This document shows, in pieces, positions 31,843 through 45,287 of a stretch of 64,000 nt of DNA. Numbering within the stretch: position 1 is the first letter of the stretch; the number at the start of each line of letters is the position of its first letter. The position numbers were made by a program, and so were the translations under genes. Source of the stretch: Cycas panzhihuaensis. Taxonomy: Eukaryota; Cycadophyta. The stretch lies in contig CM041465.1 in the NCBI GenBank assembly GCA_023213395.1, positions 169,639,741 through 169,703,740 of the forward strand, read 5' to 3'. The notes below the pieces were generated by a model. The model did no database searches. It was not told the origin of the DNA and worked only from the letters and a program-made list of their open reading frames with translations.

Positions 31843-33833
31843 CAATCCAAATTTGAATAGCCAAAAATTTGTAAAAATTACATTCTAAAATGACATGTAA
31901 TTATAAGTACTTGACTTAAAAAATTCATATCTATTATAGAAAAGGTCCAAAATATGTTATATAATAGCCCAAATTGAAGCCCTCAAAACAAGGAACCCAA
32001 CGAAACTAACAAAACTAGATTTTGAGTCCATATGAAAAGATATGATTAAAATTGTGCAAATAAGTGAAAGAAAATTTAAAACCTGTTTTAATCATCATTA
32101 AGCCCCTTTTTAAATAGAAATTAGGTCTTGTGATGACTGCATTTGACCACTTATTAATATAAAGTGGGGTTCATGGACTACAAACCAACCTCCAATCCAC
32201 TTAAATTAAATAAACCCTTCGAGTATATATATATATATAGAAAAATTCACCTCAATTTTTTTATACTACGCCGATCAATGTGAATCGATCTAGTTAATGT
32301 CAAGAAGTGCCAAATGATCAATGGCAAACTGATTTGGTTAATCAAGGAGTGCCAAATGATAGATGATTGATTCTTCTTGAAGCTTTTGATGATTGCTTAT
32401 TTAATGTAGAATAATAGGCAGAATAAAAGTCTAAGCATGAATTGTGATGCTTCTGTTAATGATTAGCCTTGCATGATTCATTGCATGATTTAGCCCTTTC
32501 TATGCCTCTATGCAATGAGAAACAAAGTGAATTGGAAGGTGAAAGGCAAGAGGGATAAGAGTTATATAGATATAATTTGAGCAATACCAATTGGAGGATA
32601 AATAAACTAGAAATTGACCTTATATCAATAGATTATTGGGATAGATGGCAAGATGTTGATTGGATTAGTTAAGGTCTTCTAGGATAGACATCTAACATGG
32701 AATTTGCATAGCACTCTAGATACACAATAGTTGATTCATCTGTAGGCAAAGCACTTTTCTACTATTTTGTAGAGGCCACTCGAAACCCCTCTACAAGACC
32801 TTTGATTTTGTGGCTTACTATAGGCCCTAGATGCTCGTCATTCAAATATGGAGAACTATAAGAACTTGGACCATTTGGTGTTAACCCAGATGGAAAATCT
32901 CTCTATACAAATTTATACTCATGGAACCAACTAGCAAATACATTATTTTTGGAGTCTCCCATCAAGGTTGGATTCTCTTACTCAAACACTTCTTTATATT
33001 GCAAAAAGAGTGGCAATAAAAAAATAATTGAAGTCTCGTATACTTTTCTTGTGAATTGGTTTGAGAGATTTCCTCAGTATAAAAATTGAGACTTCAACAG
33101 ATAACATAGGAATATATGACTATTGGTGGACATATGTGTTGATATTTAATGAAACATATGGCAACATATAGAAGTTCTATAATTTCTTGAGTTAAGATCC
33201 ACTCTAGTGGAAGCATGGTGATGAGCTCCTAAGCTAGGTTACTAATTATGGATGTAAAGAGTACAAATCTCTTGTATTCTAGATCATCAATAGTATAAAA
33301 CCCTCTAACCAACAATATGACAACTTGTAACTAGATTTCCAATCCTTTAATAATATCATCTTTAACACCTATACTAACAAGGTAGCTAAATTTTAGACAC
33401 CCACAAGAAAGACTTGCTAACTAGATCTTCAACTTGCTAAGCTACACAATCCCACGTTCTTACTATTATTAAATACTCCTACCTTATCCTCCTTAACTCT
33501 TAACCTTCTAACCTATTACATGTGGTATGGATTCATCACACTAATACATATATATTTTGAAGTGTATTATAGCTAGGGCACTCTTCACTTATCCACATTT
33601 TCCTAGATGTATAGTGAGTTATAACATTACGTAAAGTAATAAATTATAAAGGTGTCAAAATGGTTATAAGTGTAGAATAAAGGCATGAATTAGATGATTT
33701 CAATGAGAAATATGGTACTCTTAACACATATATCATCATAATAAAGGCTAATATTAGAGAAATAAAATCATAGTAAAGTATAATTCTAACTAATTTATGA
33801 GCAATAATGTCAAATAAAAAATATCTTTCTTGG
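31843..33833. other. AT-rich retroelement-derived DNA without recognisable gene (copy A)
   Basis: It matches 48929-50915 in B. 32358-32788 is identical to 49439-49869 over 431 bp, while its flanks differ. A short TA run lies at 32226-32240. 33455-33530 repeats the dispersed sequence seen before 8248. No domain was found on either strand. Confidence 0.6.
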
Positions 33834-35354
33834 CCTTTTAGTTAAGTTTTTTTTTTTGATATGGTTTAAATTAATGGGGGATTTAAATAGGGACCCTAAA
33901 CCCTTTTACATCATTTGCCCAATGGCCTACAAAACTATCATGATAAGCCCACAACTTAACTAACCCCCTCGTCACTAACCAATAACTAACCCCCCTCACC
34001 ATCGACAATCCTGGTGGCTAGCTCAATAGAGCCACGACATGCCCTATGGCTAGTATATCTACCTAAGGTTAATGCCCTCCATATCCTTTCTAACCAGACC
34101 TAAAATCTCTTTAGGAAACCTATCCGTCCAGTGGTTGATCCTTTTAGCCTGAATACCCTAGTTAGCCAGCCTATCAACCACCCCGTTACCTTTTTTGTAA
34201 GTGTGTTTAATCTGGCTATCAAGTCTTCCTTTAAGGAGCTTCCTTACATCATTTATTAGAGTATTATGTCTCCAGTCTGGGGCTGCTTCCCCTTTGACTA
34301 GATTTATTATGTTCAATGAGTCCCCTTTTAGGATGACCTTGTCATGGCCTTCCATAGAGATCAACTCCACCACTTTACGCATGGCCTCCATCTCAACATG
34401 ATGATTGGTTTAGAGACCATAATAGTTTGCAAAGGCCCAAATCACCTTCCCTTCTATATTTCTACGAACACCTCCACCACCCGCTTCCCTGGGATTGCCT
34501 TTCAGAGCTCCATCAAAATTTACTTTCATCCATCCCACTAGGGAGGGGGGGACACAATTGCACACTCTTTTTTATTTTATTTTAACTTTGGCTCGATATT
34601 AAGCATCTCCCTCAAGGCCCCAATAATCCTCCTAACTTCCAAACATCCCCTAACAACTTGTTATCTATGATACCTTTTTCTTATAGCAAAAACAAATATC
34701 CTATCTTCACCGAGTAGTCCGTATTAGGGGTCCCAGGCCAAACCATCGCATCTTCCTTAGGGAATCTCAGGATGTAGTTTTTTACTAACTCGTTTCTCAA
34801 GGCTTCTATTTACTCTTTTCCCCCACTATCAGGGAGAAAGTCTTCAAATCATCTCCAATTCTTTAAACTTCCATCATGTTCCTAATAATCCTTAACTCTC
34901 CTCCTATACATCCTTTCGCATAGATTCTGAATCAAGCCTAAGGTGGATCTCTCCTGTAGCTCAAGCCTCCCACACTAGACACCCTCCCAGAGGTCTATCC
35001 TTTCATCATTCCCCAGACTCCACTAGGTCCTAGTTACAAGTAACTTCTTCACATAAATGAGGCTCCTTCAGATCACACAACCCCCCTTTTCTAAGAGATC
35101 GCCCTTTAGGTACTTATTTCCCCTAAGGTATTTTTGGAACATAATATTACACCATTATTTATTATCCTCCTTAGCCAAGATCCATCCTAGCTTTGTTAAC
35201 AAAGCCTTATTAAAACATACTATGTCTTTCACATTAAGCCCACCTACTCGCTTTGGAAGGTAAACTTTCTCCCAAGTAGCAAGATGAATCCTATCACTAT
35301 CCTCCACTCCCGACCACAGGAACCTCTTTTGAATAGACTTACCTTTTAGTTAAG
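33834..35354 (-). mobile_element. L1-type LINE, 5' truncated, with 13-bp TSD (copy A)
   Basis: It has a perfect target duplication ccttttagttaag at 33834-33846 and 35342-35354. A poly(T) run after the left TSD marks the LINE 3' end on the minus strand. From right to left: RT-tail KRFLWSGVEDSDRIHLATWE and GGLNVKDIVCFNKALLTKLG (about 35340-35150), then a degraded zinc-binding region. The RNase H follows (GNPREAGGGG near 34490, KVILKGDSLNIINLVKGE and QIKHTYKKGNGVVDRLAN, 34391-34158). Stops interrupt it. B carries the same insertion at 50928-52492, so it predates the duplication. A has lost about 75 bp near 34590 relative to B. Confidence 0.92.
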
Positions 35355-35408
35355 ATCAAGCGTACTATTTATTCTTATTATTTTAATATCTAATACATGG
35401 TTCATTGA

Positions 35409-35435
35409 ACCACACACACACACACACACACATAA

Positions 35436-35495
<60 letters not shown>
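35409..35495 (+). repeat. (CA)n/(TA)n microsatellite, only in copy A
   Basis: acacac run with two interruptions (ataaac, atacac), ending in tatatata. The matching site in B (near 52563) has only accacatatatatatgc. Confidence 0.95.
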
Positions 35496-36009
35496 GCTTG
35501 TCCACCAAGCTATTTTTTAGTGGTTATCTTTGGGCATTGCCATTCAAGCAACCCAAATTCAAATCTTAGTGAGCTTAGAACCCCATGTGTATGTGAGAGA
35601 GGGTAGGAATTTGACATCTTGAAGTTTAGATCTTCTCCATCAAGATAAGTTATCTATCTATATTCTAAAATTCCTCTTAATATAAGCAAAACGATGCTTA
35701 TATCCTCCAACAATGAAGACTAATTGGGATGGACTGAGTGTTTGCTACTACATATTAATAATTTTAAACTTAGTAGGGATCATGGGGTAAGATGCCACCT
35801 TGTTTTTACCTTGCACCCCTTGAAGACAGGTTCTCCATCCTTCAAGGGTGTGTAGGAGGTACATTGAGCACATTTGAAAAAAAAAAAAAAAAATTATTAA
35901 ATAAAAATCCACCAAAAGATCTTAAAAATAACACATAATCATGGACTAGATTAAATAACTTTCATGAAAGCATCCATATGCTAAACTATGGTGGAGTAAT
36001 AAATATTAA

Positions 36010-36440
36010 ACCTAGGATATAGATCAATAAACTTGAACCTTATTTCAAAATTAACCCTCGAGAAGATGTTAAGTGCATCACTTATGCTTCATTGCATCTA
36101 AAGGGAGTAGCTTATGATTGGTTCTTATAGTGGTAAAAATAATCCAATGGCATTATAGTCCTATAGAAAGCATTCATAATTGACTTCCTTAAATACTTTA
36201 AAAATATATGATATAGAGAATGCTTCAAATACTTAGCTCAATTATAACATGTTAGTATAGTAAAATAATATAAAACTAAGTATTAATCATTGTCTTCTTG
36301 GGTAAGAAATATACCAAAAAGGGAATTATTAGAACTTTACATTATTAGACATAAGGATGAGATATGTAACGAGTTAAAGTGTAATGCTCCATAAAATGCT
36401 CTAGGTTCTATTGAAAAGGCCAACCATATAGAATAAAGGA
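36010..36440 (+). pseudogene. Gypsy-type gag remnant (copy A)
   Basis: Reads EDVKCITYASLHLKGVAYDW near 36061-36120, then WVRNIPKRELLELYIIRHKD near 36300-36360, with stops between. This fits the retrotransposon gag core (LHLKGxAxxWF). No zinc knuckle or downstream pol was found. B homologue at 53090-53520. Confidence 0.6.
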
Positions 36441-37690
36441 ATATAGACTAGAAAAGTAGTTTATACTAAACCATATCTAATTTTGTAAGGACCTCTTTTT
36501 GGTTAAATAGGGAGATGATTACAATAAAAATACCTTAACTAATGCTACAAATAAATCTTTTGGTAATTATATTAGTAAATATAAGAGGAAATTCCAATCA
36601 ACTAGAAAAATCTTCATAAATGAAGGAAAGGAATAACTTAGAATAAAGTAAAGTAAATTATTTGTTCTCCATAAAAAATATAAATAGTATATTATTTTGA
36701 AGAAAAGAAGTTGCTTTCTTTACTAGCACAAGAATAAGAAGAAGATCATGATGAAGGGTAAAAATAGAAGACCATGAAGAAGATGATGTAAGATGATTTA
36801 CTAAAGTGGAATTAGTAGAAACTTCTACAAAGGTATCTTTGGTAGTAATTATAGTTATAATCACTCTTCATATTATAATAATTAAAGGATATGTAAGTAA
36901 TAAAAAAATTGTAATGCTCATTAATACTTGAATTATTTGTAAATTCATCGATATATATTATGCAAAGAGGCATAAAATGCATATTTACGTAATGAAATGA
37001 AGCAATGAAAGACTGCAGAGAAGCAACATGTTTTGAGACTCATTTTTTAGCATTTTGCTAAGTAGTGAATACTAATTTTGAACATTTTTCACATGTAATC
37101 ACTTTGGAAAGTTGTTATCCAGGCCAGTTAAGCCAAGAGGTTCAAAAACATCTTAGCATATATATTACAAAATAAGGAATGCAACATTGAAGAACTAAAA
37201 TGCAAATTTAAAATTTGAAAATAGTTGGCCTTTAGCATGCTGTTTCATATCAGGCATGAATTTGCCACTATTAGGGTTCAACGAAATCAAAAGATGATGA
37301 TCTTACACTGAGAAATATGATAAAAACTTTTGCTAAATATAAAGGGGTCGTGACATAAGATGCTGCAGGAAATCTAACATACTATCATCCTCAAGGGGCT
37401 TTTTAAGACAAACAGAGGCGCAAGGGTAAGTGAACACAAAATACTCTAATCAAATAAAGAGAGCATTGAGAGCTTGAGGAGGTAGAACAATTGCGGAAAG
37501 AAAGAACCCATCTGACTGACACTGCTTTATCGTCTAGCCTCAAGCGCCTGCACAAAGTCCCTTGGCAACAAAACTAGGGGTTGCAACTCAGAGGTACACG
37601 CTTTGCCACATTCAAGACTCAAGTATATCGACTAACACATCCAAATGATGGCACTATCAAGCAATGAGAGCTTCCATTACATGAAGCGAC
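36441..37690. other. AT-rich DNA, no gene seen (copy A)
   Basis: Collinear with 53521-54772 in B. ORFs are short and unconserved. Confidence 0.5.
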
Positions 37691-37692
37691 GA

Positions 37693-37990
37693 TCCAGGAG
37701 GTCATAAACGAGACCTAGAGTGAGATAAGACCCTTGAAGTCCTCACCTGGAGCAACTTCCTGAGGAGGTCATGAACGGGACCTGGAGCAACTTCCTCAGG
37801 AGGTTGTGAATGGGACCTGGAGTGAGATAAAACCCTTGAAGCCCTCACCTAGAGAAACTTCCTCAAGAGGTCGTGAATGAGACCTGGAGTAACTTCCTCA
37901 GGAGGTCATGAACGAGACCTGGAGTGAGATAACATCCTTGAAGCCCTCACCTGGAGCAACTTCCTCTGATACCATTCAATATGTCGATGA
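37693..37990 (-). repeat. Minisatellite-like tandem repeats next to a minus-strand PBS (copy A)
   Basis: Alternating ~35-bp units (caggaggtcatgaacgggac type) and ~32-bp units (agataaaacccttgaagcc type) repeat several times. At the right end, tgataccattcaat read on the minus strand is attgaatggtatca followed by gaggaag, a PBS string. The repeat would thus lie in the leader of a minus-strand LTR element whose LTR is to the right. B homologue at 54773-55060. Confidence 0.65.
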
Positions 37991-39069
37991 CCTGCAACCT
38001 CAACCAACCTGCAATGAAGGAACACCACCGCCACAATCGTAAAAGGTAGGGTTTCAACCCTATTACCCCCTTGAACTCCAAATTGAAATTCAATTTAGTC
38101 CAAAAATAACATCAGGTCCGTGCCTTTTTTTTTTCTTATTTCGTTTTTATAATATATATATACATATAAATATAATCTAAGTTATAAACCCCCTCTTATA
38201 ACATGTGATTTATATCCTCTCTCACCCCCCCTTCCTTACACTTTATTATAAAAATTAATTGCCCCTTTATAATGTTCGTTTAATAAATCAAAATAAACAA
38301 TTTCCCTACACTCTATATAATTTCATCTAATATGATGAGTTTATAAACAAACCCTTTGTTATTATAAACACTCTTTAGACCTCTCCCTTATGACATTTGG
38401 TTTAAGAATCAACTCCTTTTCCTATTTAATTTCATACTTATTATATCTCTCCCTAACATTTTGTTAAACTTTTCTTGTAATATTTATCCTTTTATCCCTC
38501 CTACACTATGATAGATATACAAACATACCATTCCTCTTTTATTGCTATTTAAAAATTAATTATTTCTCTATTATAATTTATAAATATATTAACTGAGAAC
38601 AATCAATATATCCCTCCTTTTTATAGTTAATCTTCATATATATACAAATAACTTGTAAATTAAAGTAAAATATTTTTCGTCCTCAACATCATTTTCATTT
38701 TAAGACACCTAAATTACTCATTAATTCTTTTAAATAAATGTATTTTATACTTTATTATTTGTTACTCAACAAAAGTTAAACAATAATAAAGGAATCTAAA
38801 GAAAACACTTATTTTTTAAGGGGGGCTATTTACGTTAAGGGGGTCTATTTAATATTTTAAGGATTAAGGGGGACTATTCATCTTTTAAGGAAAGTGGGAA
38901 CATATAATTCTTTCTAAGGGAAAAGGTATTTATTTATCTTATTATGCTAGTTAGTCTTTAATCATGACTATGAAATTTTAATCTAATGTTTGAAAACCTT
39001 ACTAAGTGATTATTTCTTCACCTATTCTTATATTTTTTTAATCTCCAATCAAACTCCAAAATTTTCAAT
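37991..39069. other. AT-rich DNA, possible minus-strand LTR and copia leader (copy A)
   Basis: Collinear with 55061-56152. Three purine-rich iterations of aagggggNctatt lie at about 38818-38890. No copy of the copia LTR at 43308 is found here, so that element has no visible 5' LTR. Confidence 0.5.
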
Positions 39070-42000
39070 ATGGCTTTAATGCCAGGATCAACCACCTACA
39101 TTCCAATTCCAGTTTTAACTAGCTCAAACTATGCCAACTAGAGGAATCACATATCCCATCAACTTAAACAGTAAAAGATGTGGTGATATGTAATAGGTGA
39201 ATTTAAAAAACCAACTGATGAAACTTTAGATAGTTATATGGTATATCTGATGAACTCAGATTTAGCCCTAGGTACTATCTTGAACTCACTTTCACAAGAA
39301 ATCAGTCGGTAGTTTCTTAAAACGGACGATCTTGCCACTATCTGGAACACTTTATAGGAAAAATATGATAAGGTCGATATACATGAATTGGCTGTCTTAT
39401 AACAACAATTGTATGACCTTACTAATGATGATTTTTCTAAAGTTGAAGATTTTTTATGTAAAATTTAACTAATTAATAAAGACCTAGGTAACTGTATTAA
39501 ATTCAAAACCAAAGTAGATGATACTGAACAAATAATCACGCATGCTAAAGATGACGATACACTCAAAAGTCTTACAATAAACAAATTACCAAAATATTTT
39601 AATTTTTTTAAAACTGCCAGACAACAATCTAGTAATCCTTCTATAACATTCAATTAGTTGACAAACCAACTGATTTAACATCAAACAATGTTAATTCAAA
39701 TAGCCATATTAAAAGATCCTTCCCAGGCTTTATTTTCCAAAACTAAGCCACAAAATAAAAACACACATCAAAATAATTTTAATAGTAATCTAAAATTTCA
39801 GAAACCTCATAGAGGTTCACCACTTAACTCTCAAAATAATATTAAGTATTCTGCTCCATCTAAATATTAAAATAATACTAATTAGTCATTTCCTAACTGG
39901 AACAATGTAAATTCTTCTCAAAATACTAGTTGTGCCTATTATCATAAAAGAGGCCACACTATTGATGTCTGTAGAAGTAGAGCATGGAAAGATTCCAAGG
40001 GATTACAAAACTGAATCCTGATCTCAAAACTAACAAACTAATAATCGATCTCTAACGGTAATAACTTTTACATTTGTTGCCCCAACTAATCAACCACCAT
40101 AATGGATCCTTGACTCTGGTGCATCCCATCATATAATAGGACACCAGAAAAACTTATCCACTTATCAATACAAAACTAACTTTGAAAAAGAGATTTCTTT
40201 TAGAAGTGGAACTCAACTTAAAGTAAAAGGATCAGGTGATGTTACTTTAAAAGATTGTTCAATAACAAATGTCTTCTATGTACCAAGTTTGTTACCAAAC
40301 CTACTCTTAGTTTATCAAATTTGTGAGAAAGACCTTATCGTTGAATTCTAGAAAGATAAATTTATCATTAAAGAGCCATTAAATAAATTTAAATGCATTG
40401 CCCTAGGACTTGTTGATCATAGAACAGGTCTCTATAGTTTAACAAATTTACAAAATAACAAAACAAATTCCTTTAGTGCCTTCATTGCCAAATTTGACTA
40501 AGTTAGTAAACTTTGACATGCACGATTTGGCTATACAAGTTATGACAAATTTTAATATCTAAAAAGACATGATATGGTTCATGGTCTTCCAACCTTAAAT
40601 ACTACGTATGGTGTTTACGAAGCCTGTGTAATAGGTAAGCAACATATGGACCATTTTCCATATAAAACCCAATTCAGAGCGAAAGTTCTACTTGAACTTG
40701 TTCACTCTCACATATGTGGACCATTTCATGTAACATCATACTCTAGCTCTCATTATTTTGTTACATTTATTGATGATTTCTATAGAAAATGTTAGGTTTA
40801 CATACTCAAAACATATAGTCAAGTGTTTGACATTTTTATTGAATTCAAAACGCTTGTTGAAAACTAATCAAACTCAAAAATTAAAATTTTTAGATCTGAT
40901 AATACCAAGGAATACTTAAGTGGAAAATTTATTTCCTTCTGTAAAAAGTACATAATTCAATTTTAGCATTCTGTTGCATACACTCCTTAACAAAATAGTA
41001 TTGCTGAATGTAAGAACCGCACTCTTGTTGAGATGACTCATTGTATGTTACATGCAAAGAACCTTGACCTAAAGTTGTGGGCAGAAGCAATTAACTACTC
41101 CAATTATCTTCAAAATTGTCTACCTAGTAAATGCCTATAAAACGTTACTCTAGAACAAAAACAATCTGGAAGAAAACCTTTAGTTAATCATTTACGAATC
41201 TTTAGAAGTATTGCATAGGGACACGTTCCCAAAGAAAAACGCAAGAAACTAGATCCTAAGAGTCAAAAATACATCTTCGTTGGATACAATGAAGAAAGTA
41301 AAGCTTATAGACTTTTGGATCTAGTCACACATTAAATTTTAATTTTATGTGACGTCATATTTGATGAAGAAGGATCTTCTTCAACCTCTAGTTATATAGA
41401 ACTTCCGGTTGAAAATCTGTTAACCAACACCTATTTGGTTCACCCCTCTGAAAAATAAGTTGACTCTAAAATCATAGAATTCTTGTCTACTCAAGTCCAG
41501 AATTGAACTCTATTTAAACCTACTGAAATAGACTCTTCTTCTCAATCTAGCTCCTTAAATCAACTTGTAACTATAGAAATAAGTACCAACAAGTAACCTG
41601 TCTAGACAAAGAAAACGCTTGTTGATGCTCGATATGATATTGGTAATCCTTCAGATACTAAGCGAACACGTGCCAAAAAATTACATGCTAACTATGCCTT
41701 AATAGCCAAAATAATGGACAATAATGATCCTAAAACCTTTAAAGAAGTTAGCAACAATCATGTATGGCAGGAAGCTATGCAAACTGAATTTGATGCTTTA
41801 ATTAAGAATTTAACTTGGGATCTCGTACCGCTCCCATCGAGGAAAAATGTAGTTGACTGTAACTGGATTTATAGAACAAAATATAACTCAATAGGTGTAG
41901 TTAAAAAATATAAAGATCACCTAGTTGCAAAAGGATTTTATCAAATTGATGGCATTAATTATAACGAAACCATTGCCCCTATTGCAAAGATGAATATAAT

Positions 42001-43269
42001 TAAAACAATTATTGCTCTAGCAGCCAAGTTGAGTTGGGAAATCCATCAAATGGATGTAAAGAGTGTATTTCTGAATGGTGATCTCAAAGAAGAGATCTAC
42101 ATGTCTCAGTCACCTAGCTTTATTAATAATCCTAATTTAGTTTGTAAACTAAAGAAATCTATTTGTGGATTAAAATAAACTCCTCAAGTTTGGTACACTA
42201 AAGTTGATGATTATCTAATTCAAATTGGATACACCAGATGTATTAGTGATCCAAATCTATATTTCAAACATAAAAATAAAAATATTACTATTTTAATCAT
42301 GTATATTGATGATATCATAATCACTGGATCATCAACTAATAACATTCATCATTTAAAATCTACTTTAATAAATAAATTTAAAATGACCGATTTAGGTCTC
42401 CTACATTATTTTCTTGGATTACAAATTTATTAACATGATTTAAAAATCACTATATCTCAACCTAAATATATTTTAGACTTAATTCAACAGTTTAACATGG
42501 AAAATGCTAAACCTGTCTTTAATCCATTATAATCAGGAGTAAAATTATCTACTGATTGTTCATCACCTTTATATGATCCTACATTATATAGACAAATAAT
42601 TGGTAGTCTTATTTATTTAACTCATACCCGCCCTGATATATCCTATGTTGTCACTTTATGTTCATGTTATATGCAACACCCACATGAATCACATTAGAAA
42701 CTGCTAAATGTATATTACGATATCTTTAAAACACTATTTTTTATGGTTTAACTTATAATTTCTGTAATAAACCTTTAACTTTAACATGATATACCGATTC
42801 AGATTGGGTAGGTGATACAAATGATCAAAAATCTACATCAGGTTATGTGTTTTTTATAGATTCGTCACCTATTACTTAGTCTAGTAAGAAAATATAGGCA
42901 CTAGCTCTATCAATGACTAAAGTTGAATATCGTGCACTTGTTGAAACTAACAAAGAAGCACTTTGGCTCAAATCTCTTCTAAATGAAATTGGTTTGTCTT
43001 CTAACTCATCCATTGAACTTAAAGTTGATAATCAAAGTGCCATTACTATTGCTACAAATCTAGTAGCATATTCTAGAACTAAACATATAGAATTACATCA
43101 ATATTTTATTCGTAATCTTATTACTAATAACATTATTCATTTGTCTTATTATCCTACAGATCTATATGTTGCTGACATACTCACAAAGTCTTTAACTAAT
43201 GTCAAGTTTCTAAACCTGCAAGATTTGTTAAAAATAAAAGAAGTCTCCATCAAAAGGGGATCAATGTGA
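39070..43269 (+). pseudogene. Ty1/copia Gag-Pol polyprotein, full length with stops (copy A)
   Basis: Starts MALMPGSTTYIPIPVL at 39070 and ends after RNase H at 43269. Order: gag (39070-39990) with a zinc knuckle CAYYHKRGHTIDVC lacking its second Cys; protease ILDSGASHHIIGH at 40106-40145; integrase with HARFGYTSY, where the conserved GH is GY (about 40519-40545), plus LELVHSHICGPFHVTSYSSS; RT 41714-42600 with [32 protein letters not shown] and YIDDIIITGSS; RNase H ending in VADILTKSL. Many TAA and TAG stops, several fitting C to T changes, and the element is dead. It is collinear with 56153-60303. Product would be the capsid, protease, integrase and RT of an LTR retrotransposon. Confidence 0.93.
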
Positions 43270-43295
43270 TGAAGATCTTCTTTATAAAAGTTTAC

Positions 43296-43860
43296 ATTAA
43301 AGGGGGGTGTTAGGATTATTAATGTTATTTTTATGTTATTATTTAAGTCACATGTGTAAATTTATATTTAAGTGATTCTAATGTTTAAAGTTTAGCCTTT
43401 ATTTAATCATTATGTGAAAGGTTGTTAAAATGTATAACTTCCCATTTCAACGAACCTTTCTTGTTATTAATATCTTCTTTTAGATTCAAGGAAGTGGTTT
43501 CAAGAATCTAAGAGATTGTCAAAAGCCTTTTTCAAAGGCTAGTTTAGTCATACGTAGGTGGTTTGCTTATGGTTTTATATATATCCTTTGCTTTTAATAA
43601 AAGTTTAGATTATGAGGTGGTTTTTCTTCCCCATAAGGGGTTTTCCACCTGGCAAATTGTGTGTACTTGTACAATGTCTTTTTCCTATATTTTTTCTATC
43701 TATGTGATCCTGTGACATTGTGCATGTACCAATTCTCATAGGTTTTATATAAAAACTATTTTCTTTTCTTTTATTTCCTTCAAGATTTGATATTTGAGCT
43801 ACTTCTAGATCAAGGAGGGGAATACATAATTGAATTATAGGGGGCATCATCAACCAACAT
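43296..43860 (+). repeat. PPT and 3' LTR of copia (copy A)
   Basis: ttaaaggggggtg is followed by tgttaggattattaatg at 43308. The LTR is about 550 bp with a ggggttttccacctggcaaa motif typical of plant copia LTR ends. The end is placed at about 43857. The matching LTR in B starts at 60343. Confidence 0.8.
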
Positions 43861-43966
43861 TAAATTATGTCACCATCTATACCATCACAAGAATGAAGTA
43901 GAGAGAATTATTGAAAATATGGGTAATATCACTAAGAAAGAGTCTATACACTCCCTAATTAAGAAT
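43861..43966 (+). pseudogene. Start of a gypsy RT remnant (copy A)
   Basis: Reads YHHKNEVERIIENMGNITKK then SIHSLIKNS, resembling the ExERxxxxLLxxGxIxxSxSP start of gypsy RT. It is cut by the poly(T) of the following LINE. The continuation is seen only in B at 60985-61205. Confidence 0.5.
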
Positions 43967-45280
43967 AGTTTTTTTTTTTTTGATAAGGTAAAAAATAATA
44001 TTAGAAGGGTTTTTTTGCCAAGTCCTCAAACCTTATACATCAAGGGCTAGCCAGCCTAAGGCAGATGACCATGATAAGCCTATGGCCTAGCTCATTCTAA
44101 GAACACACCATTCACCTCCTACCTGTTACCATTATATCCAGAAGATTCCATTCTAGTTAGACTTAGAAGCTCCTTCGGGAAGTTCCTTTTCCAATCCCTG
44201 TTCTTTTTATTTGCCACTGCCCAATTTGCCAATCAGTCTGCCACCTTGTTTCCTTCCCTATACATATGTTAAATCTGAACACTCTGTTTAGATCTCAATA
44301 CATCTTGCGCGTCCCTGATAAACTCACTAGTGCTCCACTCCAACTCCGTTCCTCCCTTTAAACTCTTAATCACAATCAAGGAATCACCTTTAACTAAAAC
44401 TTTCTATTCCTCCATCTCTTCCAGCATGGTTACAGCCTTATACATTGTCCTCACCTCTACTCCATGATTTGATCGACAACCATAGTACTCAGCAAATGCC
44501 CATATCATAGTTCTGGTATAATCCCTACACAACCCGCTTCCCCTAGCCTCCTTGGGATTGCCTTTAACTGTGCCATGAAAATTTATTTTAATCCTTGTTA
44601 CATCGAGCAGTGTCCAAATCGTTTCCCTCCTATTCTCGTTCCCACCCCTTAGATGACATATGTCCTATCAATCTAGGATGCTTTCCTCCCCCAATGGGAT
44701 TCTATCCTCCTTGGGGGGTTTTAACATCTCTAGAATGCCCCTTTTGATCATGTTAAGTAGCTTCTCTTCCTCCATCTCCTTTCCTCGAAAAATTCTCCTA
44801 TTACGCTCCTTCCATATATTCTAAGTACCTATTGGGAGGATTAACTTCCAAAATCTTCCCAATGTTTTACTCTTGAATGGGGAAACCCAGGATTTCCATT
44901 GATCCCTCAAAGATAAAGAGGGGACCCCAGCCTATTCCCATTATGGACCAGAAGCCACTCCAGATCCCTCTCGAATAAGGGCAGTGAATACTCAAGTGAT
45001 CTAGGGACTTAGCCTCCTCTCTACATAACTCGCACCTGTTCACCACATAGATACCACACTTCAGTAGATTATCCATTGTTAGAAGCTTGTTTTGTAAACA
45101 TAACCACCAAAAGGCGGCAACCTTTGGAATAAGCCCCACTTTCCAAACCCTTGCCAGCATGACATTCTTAGTCCATCCTTCTTTCTCTAACAATGATTTA
45201 TATCCATCTTTAACTGAGTAGGATCCTGAAGGTAACAGAGCCTAAACCAGGGAGTCTGGGGGGGCCTCTTTGGAATATAC
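43967..45280 (-). mobile_element. Third L1-type LINE fragment at the duplication junction
   Basis: Poly(T) at about 43967-43981 marks the 3' end on the minus strand. RNase H (GNPKEARGSGLCRDY, KVLVKGDSLIVIKSLKGGTE, HMYREGNKVAD; about 44590-44200) and the zinc-binding RT domain (VWKVGLIPKVAAFWWLCLQN, CELCREEAKSLDHLSIHCPY; 45193-44867) are clear. It is 5' truncated at about 45280, where copy B begins. No target duplication was found on its two sides. It is absent from the end of B. Confidence 0.85.
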
Positions 45281-45287
45281 TGTTGGT

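Noticed and set aside
37690-38000. CRISPR-like array
   Set aside because: The units alternate and vary, there are no unique spacers, and the setting is a plant retroelement leader.
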